A stretch of DNA of 6,361 nucleotides. It comes from CAVPRW01 sp046727435 [NCBI: bacterium]. Lineage in GTDB: Bacteria; Tectomicrobia; Entotheonellia; J063. The notes under the pieces were generated by a model. The model was not told the DNA's origin and searched no databases. It saw only the letters and a program-made list of their open reading frames with translations. Position 1 is the first letter of the stretch. The number at the start of each line of letters is the position of its first letter. The stretch is taken from contig JBKPCR010000036.1 in NCBI GenBank assembly GCA_046727435.1, positions 1 through 6,361 of the forward strand, written 5' to 3'. Position numbers and translations under genes: made by a program. Positions 1 to 6,156 of the stretch are shown here, piece by piece.

Positions 1-73
1 AGCCGACGGGCGGAATCGAACCGCCGACCTACTGATTACGAATCAGTTGCTCTGCCGGCTGAGCTACGTCGGC
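1..73 (-). tRNA. tRNA-Thr (anticodon CGU)
   Basis: Read on the minus strand from 73 to 1, the sequence folds as a standard cloverleaf. The 7-bp acceptor stem GCCGACG pairs with CGTCGGC and leaves discriminator U at position 1. The D arm has a GCTC/GAGC stem. The anticodon stem ACTGA/TCAGT encloses loop TTCGTAA, and the T arm contains GGTTCGATTCC. Loop position 34-36 reads CGT, which decodes the threonine codon ACG. The mature body is 73 nt. Whether CCA is encoded cannot be seen because the 3' end coincides with the window edge. A GATAAT hexamer (minus strand, 116-111) could be its -10 box, but no good -35 accompanies it. Confidence 0.95.
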
Positions 74-937
74 TCCACGTCTGAATTCGAGAACTTACAT
101 GGTGGGCGAGATTATCCATTTCGGGACTAATGTTCATCTCACTCGTAGCTTGCCGCAGGTCAGCCCCATTGACCGCGTATACCGTTTCAACATGCCCATG
201 GTTTATGCCCTGTGACGGCGACGATGTGCAACATCCCGGCTTGCCTAGCGTTCGTTATAAAGGCATTCCATCAGGTGCGAAAGACGGCGTTGGCTCGGCT
301 CGCTTTATGGGATGCCCTCAAACATATATGCGGGATGCTGCTCGCCTGATAACCACGCCAACCGTGTCAAGGTGAGCTTTCCCTGCGACCACTTACATGG
401 GATTGACGAAAACTCCTGAGCGATTTAGGTATCTTGTACTGGATTTCGGCAGAGTTGTCAATGCCTGATTCAGCGGCATGACCCGGCCCTCAGCCATGTT
501 TGTGTCGCCGGACTTGAGCCCAATGTGAGCAGACTAGCGGTACGCCTGCTCCCAGCATGGGGAGGGAATTTCCTGCCTCTCCTTGGTTGTTGAGCGACGC
601 TCTTGATGATCCTCCAGCTGCGCATCATCTGCTGCTTTCTGGCGGCTTCCAACGTCTCCAAGTGCCATCGGAGGTGCATCCGCGCCCCGGTAGCATCTGA
701 GCGGCGTGGTGCCTCGGCACGACATGCGGGGTTTTCCATGAGTCTGGCCTATTGGAGCTCGGTGCGTTTGGCCAACTCCGGTGTCAATCGGACCGTGTAA
801 AAATTGACCTGGGGACCAGCTGCGTGGCTGGCATTGCCCCGCATGTCTGGGCACGGTGGTGGCCACTGTGCTCGGCTGACTGGCAGCGAAGTTAGCCAGC
901 CGCATAACGGCTGGCAAAGGACTCATCACCCCAACCT
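74..937. other. Intergenic region without a convincing intact gene
   Basis: I find no open frame here that looks like a full protein. The longer frames (plus 130-375, minus 534-1088, minus 470-739) are rich in Arg, Pro, Ser and Cys, lack recognisable motifs and overlap one another, as chance frames in GC-rich DNA do. A 38-codon frame from ATG at 99 to TGA at 213-215 (plus) has a protein-like composition (MVGEIIHFGTNV...) but only a weak ribosome binding site. On the minus strand, 808-752 encodes a short stretch resembling a ribbon-helix-helix N-terminus, followed at once by a stop. A sigma70-like pair on the minus strand (TTGACA 461-456, TACAAG 438-433, spacer 17) points towards the tRNA but lies about 360 bp upstream of it. 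The region may hold decayed genes. Confidence 0.5.
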
Positions 938-1157
938 CTATGGGCTGAAGGCAAACGGGACTCGGGCAACAGGCTCGATAATCGTTCCCGTTCCCGGCTC
1001 GGTGAAGACGGCCAGCCAGCGATAGTCGCCCACCGGTTCCCCGCCAGTCAACATATAGCGGAATGGCTCCCCCATGAACGGGGGCCACTGTCCAGCTGAC
1101 GATGAGGGGACGGACCTCCGGCGTCAGCCCACCATCTGCTTGCAGGAACCGCCGGGT
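938..1157 (-). pseudogene. Detached C-terminal remnant of the beta-propeller gene
   Basis: Directly beyond the TAG stop (1160-1158) of the propeller frame, the same minus-strand frame continues as TRRFLQADGG..LIVSWTVAP down to about 1081. At a run of five G on the plus strand (1080-1084) the sense shifts by one base. The new frame reads FMGEPFRYMLTGGEPVGDYR, then WLAVFTEPGTGT and finally VPFAFSP, ending at TAG (940-938). This matches, from memory, the pattern of a C-terminal domain in secreted proteins of environmental bacteria that runs on from 'VDLYVALQLP'. Removing one C from the run and reading through the stop restores a continuous domain. Two independent lesions, a nonsense codon and an indel, make decay more likely than a sequencing error. 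The family match is by recollection and not by search. Confidence 0.72.
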
Positions 1158-2375
1158 CTAATTGGGCAATTGCAGCGCTACATAGAGGTCGACGACCTGC
1201 GGCGTGGAGCCAGGGGTGGTCGCCGTCGTCGGGGTCATCGTAGTTCCCCTCCTGAAAAGAGTCTCATTCACGCTCAGCCATAAGGCCGGTGAGGTAAAGG
1301 TGATGACTGCGGCCGGCCCCGACCTGGTTCCCACCGCCCCCAGTGGCGTTAACCGCCCGGTGGTAACGTCAATCCGATATTTTGACAAGCTGCCGGAGCT
1401 CCAATTGGCGGCATAGGCGAACTGGCCGGTGGGGTCGACCGTCACCGATTGGGGGTCATGTCCAGTCGCCGTGTTTCCGAGCAGAATCAGCCTCCCGTCT
1501 GCCGCGAGCTTGTAGGTCGACAGAGTGTCGTCACCGCTATTCTCCACATAGGCGAAGCGCCCCGTGGGGTCGACCGCTAACGAGACCGCGCTGTTCCCTG
1601 CCCCTACGACCCCTATCGACGTCAGCATTCCATTGGCCGCAATGCTGTACATCGACATCTGGCGGTAGCCGCGATGCGCCACATAGGCGAAGCGCCCCGT
1701 CGGGTCGGTCGCCACCGCAGTCGGTAACGATCCGGCCGCTACGGTCGCGCGTCGCGTCAGCGCCCCGCTGATGGGATCAACGCTGATAATCGATAAGCCG
1801 TCCGCGTAGAGCTCCTCATTGGCATGAAGATTCGCCACATAGATGAACTGGCTGGTGGGGTGGAGGGCCACCGAGACCGGCGATGCCCCTCCGGTCCTGA
1901 GCGTCCCCACGTGGGTCATCTCACCCATGAGATCAATGGCATACCGCCACAGGGTGTAGGAGGTCGTCGACGGACTGCCCCCTCCCTGACCTTCCGTCAC
2001 ATAGGCAAATCGGCCGTTGAGATGGACCTTGATGTCGGCAGGGTCCGCCCCCGTCTGCACGTTTTTGAGCAGCGTCAGTAACCCAGTGGTGGGGTTCATC
2101 GCGTAGACGGAGACATTGTAGGAGTCTTCGTTCAACGCATAGAAGAGTCGGCCGGACGGCCAGCGGCTGATCAATGCTGCACACCTCTGGTCAGACTCAC
2201 TTATATCGCTAGGGTGGAGGCCACGAAGGGGTGGTCTGTTAGCCGGGAGCGGGGAGACATCAGCCCATGAGCTATAGATAGACATTGACAAGCTGGAGCT
2301 CTTCGCACTATCTTGCATATTATCTTCCCGTATCCTTTGCTCAGGTGGTGCTGTCGATGTCAGCCATCGCCTCAC
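1158..2375 (-). CDS. Beta-propeller (YVTN/lactonase-like) protein, probably truncated at both ends
   Basis: The 405-residue frame contains six blade-like repeats starting near residues 73, 119, 173, 225, 270 and 315. Each carries a variant of PTGRFAYV followed by a strand ending in Y, then a 'TGxLTxLG' turn. This is the signature of seven-bladed 3-carboxymuconate-lactonase/YVTN propellers. No catalytic assignment is possible, and many members are non-enzymatic surface or periplasmic proteins. Residues 1-72 show no blade, no signal peptide and no recognisable domain, so a seventh blade and the export signal may be lost. The GTG at 2375 overlaps the divergent lipoprotein gene. ATG at 2318, preceded by GGGAAG, is an equally likely start. 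Residues 362-405 (from about SPALWLSVN to VDLYVALQLPN) begin a C-terminal domain that is cut by TAG and resumes downstream to 938. It is best read as a decaying gene. Confidence 0.7.
   Translation of the reverse strand: MRRWLTSTAPPEQRIREDNMQDSAKSSSLSMSIYSSWADVSPLPANRPPLRGLHPSDISESDQRCAALISRWPSGRLFYALNEDSYNVSVYAMNPTTGLLTLLKNVQTGADPADIKVHLNGRFAYVTEGQGGGSPSTTSYTLWRYAIDLMGEMTHVGTLRTGGASPVSVALHPTSQFIYVANLHANEELYADGLSIISVDPISGALTRRATVAAGSLPTAVATDPTGRFAYVAHRGYRQMSMYSIAANGMLTSIGVVGAGNSAVSLAVDPTGRFAYVENSGDDTLSTYKLAADGRLILLGNTATGHDPQSVTVDPTGQFAYAANWSSGSLSKYRIDVTTGRLTPLGAVGTRSGPAAVITFTSPALWLSVNETLFRRGTTMTPTTATTPGSTPQVVDLYVALQLPN
1544..1700 (-). repeat. Near-identical blade-encoding repeat pair
   Basis: The 22 bases at 1544-1565 recur without mismatch at 1679-1700. 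The spacing of 135 bp is exactly 45 codons, one propeller blade. They encode the TGRFAYV core of adjacent blades on the minus strand. Diverged copies sit near 1410 and 2000. Nucleotide-level identity between blades suggests fairly recent blade duplication or gene conversion. Confidence 0.75.
2285..2314 (+). promoter_or_regulatory. Sigma70-like promoter of the lipoprotein gene
   Basis: A perfect TTGACA lies at 2285-2290, and TATCTT (4 of 6 matches to TATAAT) at 2309-2314, with an 18-bp spacer. Transcription would begin near 2321 and give a leader of about 36 nt to ATG 2357. The TTG of this -35 box is also the first possible start codon of the long lipoprotein frame, which argues that the upstream start is not used. 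Confidence 0.5.
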
Positions 2376-2758
2376 AGGTCATGTTGCCTCTGGTCTTCCT
2401 GCTTCTGATGAACCTCGTGGGGTGTACGGCGCCGACCTATCTCACGGTGCCGCCTGCAGATCTTGCGGATCAACAGTATCACGGCTTGTCTCCTAGTGTC
2501 CCGACCCAGGCCATCGTGCGCGATCAACATCTCGGTCAATTACAGGCCGAAATGCGCTACCAAGAAGAGGTATTGTTCCGAGCCGAGGAGAATCGCCTGC
2601 AGGCCTGTCGCACACCTGAAGCCACGCAAGTGGATTCGGTAGCCTATCAGCGCTGCCAACTCAAAGATCAGATATACGAACAACTCAAAGCCGAGGCCGC
2701 GATGGCCAGGGATCGCTATCTTCGGGCGGTGAGCGGTCGTGGTGGCCCCAGTCGTTAG
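2357..2758 (+). CDS. Small putative lipoprotein with coiled-coil C-terminus
   Basis: From ATG 2357 the protein is 133 residues. Residues 9-22 form a hydrophobic stretch ending in L-V-G-C at 20-23, a lipobox for signal peptidase II. Cys23 would be lipidated and the mature protein (C-TAPTYL...) anchored in a membrane. Aspartate is absent at +2, so outer-membrane sorting is possible if the host has Lol. The n-region has no Lys or Arg, which is unusual. Residues 52-123 are rich in Glu, Gln, Leu and Arg and look helical or coiled-coil. Cys84 and Cys100 flank a short break and could form a disulfide closing a helical hairpin. I chose 2357 because an AGGTGG sits about 8 nt upstream and the frame's earlier TTG (2285) lies in the -35 box. 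ATG 2381 is a less likely alternative. I do not recognise the family. It stands alone, divergent from the propeller gene. Confidence 0.72.
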   Translation: MSAIASQVMLPLVFLLLMNLVGCTAPTYLTVPPADLADQQYHGLSPSVPTQAIVRDQHLGQLQAEMRYQEEVLFRAEENRLQACRTPEATQVDSVAYQRCQLKDQIYEQLKAEAAMARDRYLRAVSGRGGPSR

Positions 2759-2884
2759 CTCCCCCATGTTTACTCCATGATCCCTGCAAAGATTGCCCGC
2801 CACGAACGATGTGCTGAGTATCCCGTCCCCAGCGCGGTTCCCCACAGATGCCCGTGAAATCTACAGATTGTCATAGCAAATAAC

Positions 2885-2913
2885 TTGACAATTACACACT
2901 CATGTATTATGTT
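2885..2913 (+). promoter_or_regulatory. Sigma70-like promoter of the diadenylate cyclase gene, with overlapping inverted repeat
   Basis: TTGACA at 2885-2890 and TATGTT at 2908-2913 are separated by 17 bp. The start of transcription would be near 2920, about 40 nt before the chosen ATG. ATTGTCA at 2867-2873 and TGACAAT at 2886-2892 form a perfect 7-bp inverted repeat with a 12-bp centre, and its right arm covers most of the -35 box. A protein bound there would block RNA polymerase, so this is a candidate operator. The regulator is unknown. Confidence 0.5.
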
Positions 2914-2961
2914 TATTCGCGGTCTGCCAGAGCATCGCCGAATGGACGCGGGGGAAAACAC

Positions 2962-3864
2962 ATGGGAGAGCGGGTCCAGTCGCTCAGTCAGGTGGTTTTA
3001 CAGACGGCCTGTACGGTCGCGAATGCGGTCGGGGCACAGGCGTTCTTCTTATGTTCCGACTCTGCCAAGCATGTGGCGCTGATTGAGCCCCTGCTCGAGA
3101 AGACCACCATCGTACTAGTGACCAGGAACCCGGATAACCTTGATGAAGACTGGCCGCACGTGAAACACCTCATCCAGATGCCGAATATCGATCTCAGCCG
3201 CATCGGGCAGATCAAGCTCGCTGTGTTAATGGGGCTCTCCGCCGGTATTGTGTGCGGCAAAGATCGCATCGTATGCGTCTCGGGGCTACCCCGTCTGCGT
3301 CATTTGGATAATATTCTTGTGCTCGATCTGGGAAGGGAGTTCGCGCTGCTGACGACCAATAAAGGCACCAATGGCACCAATATGGTCGGTTCGGTGCGGC
3401 CGGAAGTGTTTGAAGGGGTGTTAAACCTCGCCATTGAATTGGCCAATCAGGGACGTGAAGGGAAGCCGGTGGGCACGATCTTCGCCCTTGGCGATCATGA
3501 GAGGGTGTTACAGCTGTCGCGCCAGCTCGTGATGAACCCATTTCATGGTTATCCCGAGGAAGACCGCAATATCCTGGACCCCAATTTGCGCGAAACGATC
3601 CGCGAATTCTCGGCGATCGACGGGGCGTTCGTGATCCGCGATGATGGGGTGGTCATGGCCGCTGGGCGACATCTGAATGCCGCCCTGGAAGAGGGGGAAC
3701 TGCCCCGAGGATTAGGTAGTCGGCATGTCGCAGGAGCCGGCATTACCGCCGTGACCGACGCCGTGGCCATTGCCATCTCGGAATCGGACGGGACGGTACG
3801 GATTTTCAAGCAGGGCTCCATCTTTATGGAAATCGAAAAGGCCTCACGGTCGGCGGGCATCTAG
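2962..3864 (+). CDS. Soluble diadenylate cyclase (DacZ-like, DisA_N/DAC domain)
   Basis: This protein probably condenses two ATP into the second messenger c-di-AMP in the cytoplasm. The 300-residue protein has no signal peptide or membrane helix. Residues 1 to about 145 form an alpha/beta domain like the pyruvate-kinase C-terminal-like domain of archaeal DacZ. Residues of about 150-290 form the DAC domain: GTIFALGD (171-178), then NPFHGY (192-197), the DGA motif at 220-222 with the ATP-contacting aspartate, and GSRHV at 252-256 where most DAC proteins have the RHR motif, then TDAVAIAISESDGTVRIF. The DNA-binding helix-hairpin-helix domain of DisA and the membrane helices of CdaA are absent, so it is neither. 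ATG 2962 was chosen over the in-frame ATG 2902 because a GGGGGAA lies 6 nt before it and 2902 falls inside the promoter. dnaK follows 157 bp downstream in the same direction. Val256 in place of the second arginine may be a class trait; activity is inferred. Confidence 0.87.
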   Translation: MGERVQSLSQVVLQTACTVANAVGAQAFFLCSDSAKHVALIEPLLEKTTIVLVTRNPDNLDEDWPHVKHLIQMPNIDLSRIGQIKLAVLMGLSAGIVCGKDRIVCVSGLPRLRHLDNILVLDLGREFALLTTNKGTNGTNMVGSVRPEVFEGVLNLAIELANQGREGKPVGTIFALGDHERVLQLSRQLVMNPFHGYPEEDRNILDPNLRETIREFSAIDGAFVIRDDGVVMAAGRHLNAALEEGELPRGLGSRHVAGAGITAVTDAVAIAISESDGTVRIFKQGSIFMEIEKASRSAGI

Positions 3865-4021
3865 TCCAGTAGCAAGGAGCGTTGGATGGCGTGCTGTAAG
3901 CGGCGGGTTGGGGTACGATGAGCAGTCACCCCTAATTATCATCGTCTCATCACTGACGGCTGGGATCGACGCGATCGCGTGAGAACCTGTCGTAGGGGAA
4001 CGATAGAGGAGGTAACGGTTC
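3865..4021 (+). promoter_or_regulatory. Leader and control region upstream of dnaK
   Basis: This 157-bp gap carries no CIRCE inverted repeat (TTAGCACTC-N9-GAGTGCTAA) and no convincing sigma32 promoter. CCCCTAAT (3929-3936) only loosely resembles the sigma32 -10, and the upstream TTGGGG is weak. It does hold an inverted repeat (ACGATGA 3915-3921, TCATCGT 3939-3945), the 10-bp palindrome CGCGATCGCG (3970-3979), a hairpin at 3987-4006, and a strong Shine-Dalgarno GAGGAGGT at 4006-4013, 8 nt before ATG 4022. No terminator for the preceding gene is visible, so read-through into dnaK is possible. Confidence 0.45.
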
Positions 4022-5953
4022 ATGGCAACAAAGATCATCGGTATCGACTTGGGCACCACAAACTCGGTGGTGGCGATCATGGAGGGCGGGGAGCCCAAAG
4101 TCATCATCAATGAGGAAGGCAGTCGTTTAACCCCCTCAGTGGTCGCGTTTACCAAGGAAGGGGAAGTACTGGTTGGGCAGGTGGCGAAACGGCAGGCGAT
4201 CATCAACCCTGAAAATACCATCTACTCCATCAAGCGCTTCATGGGCCGTCGATGGGATGAGGTACAGGACGAGCTGAAGCTGGTTCCCTATAAAGTGGTG
4301 CGCGGGTCTAACGACGCCGTGCGTGTGGTGGTACGCGACAAAGAGTACACGCCGCAGCAGATCTCGGCGTTTATCCTGCAGAAGCTGAAGAAGGCGGCGG
4401 AGAATTATCTGGGCGAGTCGGTCAGTGAAGCTGTCATTACCGTGCCGGCTTATTTCAATGATTCGCAGCGCCAAGCGACCAAAGAGGCGGGTGAGATCGC
4501 GGGCCTGAACGTGCGCCGGATCATCAATGAACCGACAGCGTCGGCATTGGCGTATGGGCTTGATAAGAAAAAAGATGAGGTGGTGTCGGTCTACGACTTC
4601 GGGGGTGGGACCTTCGATATCTCCATTCTCGAGGTCGCCGACAAAGTGGTCGAGGTCAAGGCCACGGCTGGTGATACCCATTTGGGCGGGGATGACCTGG
4701 ACCAGCGCGTCATCGACTGGTTGGTGGCAGAGTTCAAAAAAGATCAAGGCATCGATCTGTCCAAAGACAAGATGGCGATGCAACGCCTCAAGGAAGCCGC
4801 TGAGAAGGCCAAGATCGAGCTCTCGTCCACTCTGGAGACAGAGATCAATCTGCCCTTCATCACGGCGGACGCCAGCGGCCCCAAGCATCTCAGCATGAAA
4901 TTGACGCGGGGCCGCTTCGAGCAGATGGTCGCCGACCTGATCGATCGCACCAAAGGTCCGTGTCTCCAAGCGCTGAAAGACAGCGGCTTGAGCACTGAGC
5001 AGATCGATGAGGCGGTGCTGGTGGGTGGGTCAACCCGGGTGCCGAAGGTGCATGAGCTGGTAAAACAGCTGTTTGCCCGTGAGCCCCATCAGGGGGTGAA
5101 TCCGGATGAGGTGGTGGCGCTCGGCGCCGCTGTGCAAGCCGGCGTGTTAGCCGGTGACGTGAAGGACATCCTGTTGCTCGATGTCACACCGCTGTCGCTA
5201 GGGATCGAGACGTTGGGTGGCGTGATGACCACCCTGATCGCGCGCAACACGACCATCCCGACCCGCAAATCTGAAGTCTTCACCACGGCGGCCGATGGCC
5301 AGACCAGTGTCGAGATCCATGTGATGCAAGGGGAACGGCCGATGGCGCGTGATAACCGTACCCTCGGGCGTTTCCATCTGGTGGGTATCCCCCCCGCACC
5401 ACGGGGTGTACCCCAGGTGGAGGTGACCTTTGACATCGATGCCAATGGCATTTTGCATGTCTCGGCACGTGATCAAGGCACGGGGAAAGAGCAGGCCATC
5501 ACGATTACGGCGTCCACGGGGCTTACGAAAGACGAAATCGACCGCATGGTGAAAGAGTCTGAAGCCCACGCCGCTGAGGATGCCAGGCGGCGAGAAGACA
5601 TCGAGCTGCGCAACAAGCTCGACGCGGACGTGTATGCGACGGAAAAACTGCTCAGCGAGAACCGCGATAAACTCGGTAATACCGAGATCGAGCCGGTCGA
5701 AGCCGCCCTGAAGGAGGCGAAAAGCGCCTTGGAGGAGGGCCAGGCCGAACGGATTAAGGCGGCCACAGACCAGTTGCAAAAGGCGTCTTTCCGTTTGGGT
5801 GAGCTGATGTATCAGCGGACCCAGAGCGCGCAGACACCCACGGACGGCGACGCACAAAATGCCGGACCAAGCTCCGGAGGCCAGGCGCGTAGCGGACGAG
5901 ACGATGTCGTGGATGCGGAGTTCGAAGAGACCGATAAATCGGATCGCCGCTAA
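4022..5953 (+). CDS. dnaK: Chaperone protein DnaK (Hsp70)
   Basis: DnaK is an ATP-driven chaperone that binds exposed hydrophobic peptides in the cytoplasm, assisted by DnaJ and GrpE. The 643 residues match the usual bacterial length of about 610-650. The nucleotide-binding domain (1 to about 383) shows GIDLGTTNS (7-15), Lys71 in YSIKRFMG (the E. coli Lys70 equivalent), [12 protein letters not shown] (169-180), YDFGGGTFD (191-199), GDTHLGGDD (217-225) and [10 protein letters not shown] (334-343). The allosteric linker LLLDVTP lies at 384-390. The substrate-binding beta domain follows from about 391 to 505, then the helical lid, and a disordered tail ending in [17 protein letters not shown], typical of bacterial DnaK. 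The start follows a perfect GAGGAGGT. A dnaJ-type gene lies downstream, but no grpE precedes it, unlike the common hrcA-grpE-dnaK-dnaJ order. It may therefore be a second dnaK copy. No key residue is missing. Confidence 0.98.
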   Translation: MATKIIGIDLGTTNSVVAIMEGGEPKVIINEEGSRLTPSVVAFTKEGEVLVGQVAKRQAIINPENTIYSIKRFMGRRWDEVQDELKLVPYKVVRGSNDAVRVVVRDKEYTPQQISAFILQKLKKAAENYLGESVSEAVITVPAYFNDSQRQATKEAGEIAGLNVRRIINEPTASALAYGLDKKKDEVVSVYDFGGGTFDISILEVADKVVEVKATAGDTHLGGDDLDQRVIDWLVAEFKKDQGIDLSKDKMAMQRLKEAAEKAKIELSSTLETEINLPFITADASGPKHLSMKLTRGRFEQMVADLIDRTKGPCLQALKDSGLSTEQIDEAVLVGGSTRVPKVHELVKQLFAREPHQGVNPDEVVALGAAVQAGVLAGDVKDILLLDVTPLSLGIETLGGVMTTLIARNTTIPTRKSEVFTTAADGQTSVEIHVMQGERPMARDNRTLGRFHLVGIPPAPRGVPQVEVTFDIDANGILHVSARDQGTGKEQAITITASTGLTKDEIDRMVKESEAHAAEDARRREDIELRNKLDADVYATEKLLSENRDKLGNTEIEPVEAALKEAKSALEEGQAERIKAATDQLQKASFRLGELMYQRTQSAQTPTDGDAQNAGPSSGGQARSGRDDVVDAEFEETDKSDRR

Positions 5954-6156
5954 CGCCACTCCGACCCTGCGGGCGCTCGGTAGTCACGGCGCGCTCGCGG
6001 GGGAAGAGGAGAAAGCAAAGCCCAAGCGGGTCCAGATGGAAGTGCAGGCGCACAAACCTGGCAGTCGACAGGTTACAATGAGCCGCGGGGTGGTGGTCCC
6101 AGAAGACGGGGCCACCGCGCAGAAGTAGGCCGGGAATGTAGGGCTGAGGACAGATT
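5954..6156 (+). other. Gap between dnaK and the J-domain gene
   Basis: This 203-bp gap has no certain gene. A third frame stays open to TAG 6126-6128, and its part from about 5997 has coding-like codons (many Glu, Lys, Val, Gln). It could give a 30-residue peptide from ATG 6036 (MEVQAHKPGS...), but the ribosome binding site is weak. A GC-rich hairpin lies at 6084-6119: TGGTCCC (6094-6100) pairs with GGGGCCA (6108-6114) around a 7-nt loop, extended by CGCGG/CCGCG with a bulge. No T-run follows, so it is not an intrinsic terminator. It could attenuate transcription or stabilise the mRNA. Confidence 0.4.

Noticed and set aside
130-375. 81-residue plus-strand frame near the tRNA
   Set aside because: Its composition is random-looking, it lacks a clear ribosome binding site, and no motif is recognisable.
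534-1088. 184-residue minus-strand frame as an independent gene
   Set aside because: Its first part is the out-of-frame reading of the propeller C-terminal remnant, and the rest is Arg/Pro/Cys-rich without domain sense.
2759-2884. Intrinsic terminator after the lipoprotein gene
   Set aside because: I see no GC-rich hairpin followed by a T-run in this gap.
2902-2961. Longer N-terminus for the diadenylate cyclase from ATG 2902
   Set aside because: This ATG falls between the -35 and -10 boxes of the predicted promoter, has no ribosome binding site, and the added 20 residues look unlike the family. ATG 2962 has a good Shine-Dalgarno.
3970-3979. Palindrome CGCGATCGCG as a regulatory site
   Set aside because: It is a perfect 10-bp palindrome, but such short GC palindromes arise by chance in this composition and nothing ties it to a regulator.
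3865-4021. CIRCE (HrcA) operator before dnaK
   Set aside because: I looked for TTAGCACTC and GAGTGCTAA arms and found neither.
4136-4969. Long antisense frame (277 residues) within dnaK
   Set aside because: It is a shadow of dnaK codon structure, His/Arg/Leu-rich without motifs. The same applies to the antisense frame at 5198-5959.
6074-6079. TACAAT as the -10 of a separate dnaJ promoter
   Set aside because: No acceptable -35 lies 16-18 bp upstream; the hexamer there is CACAAA.
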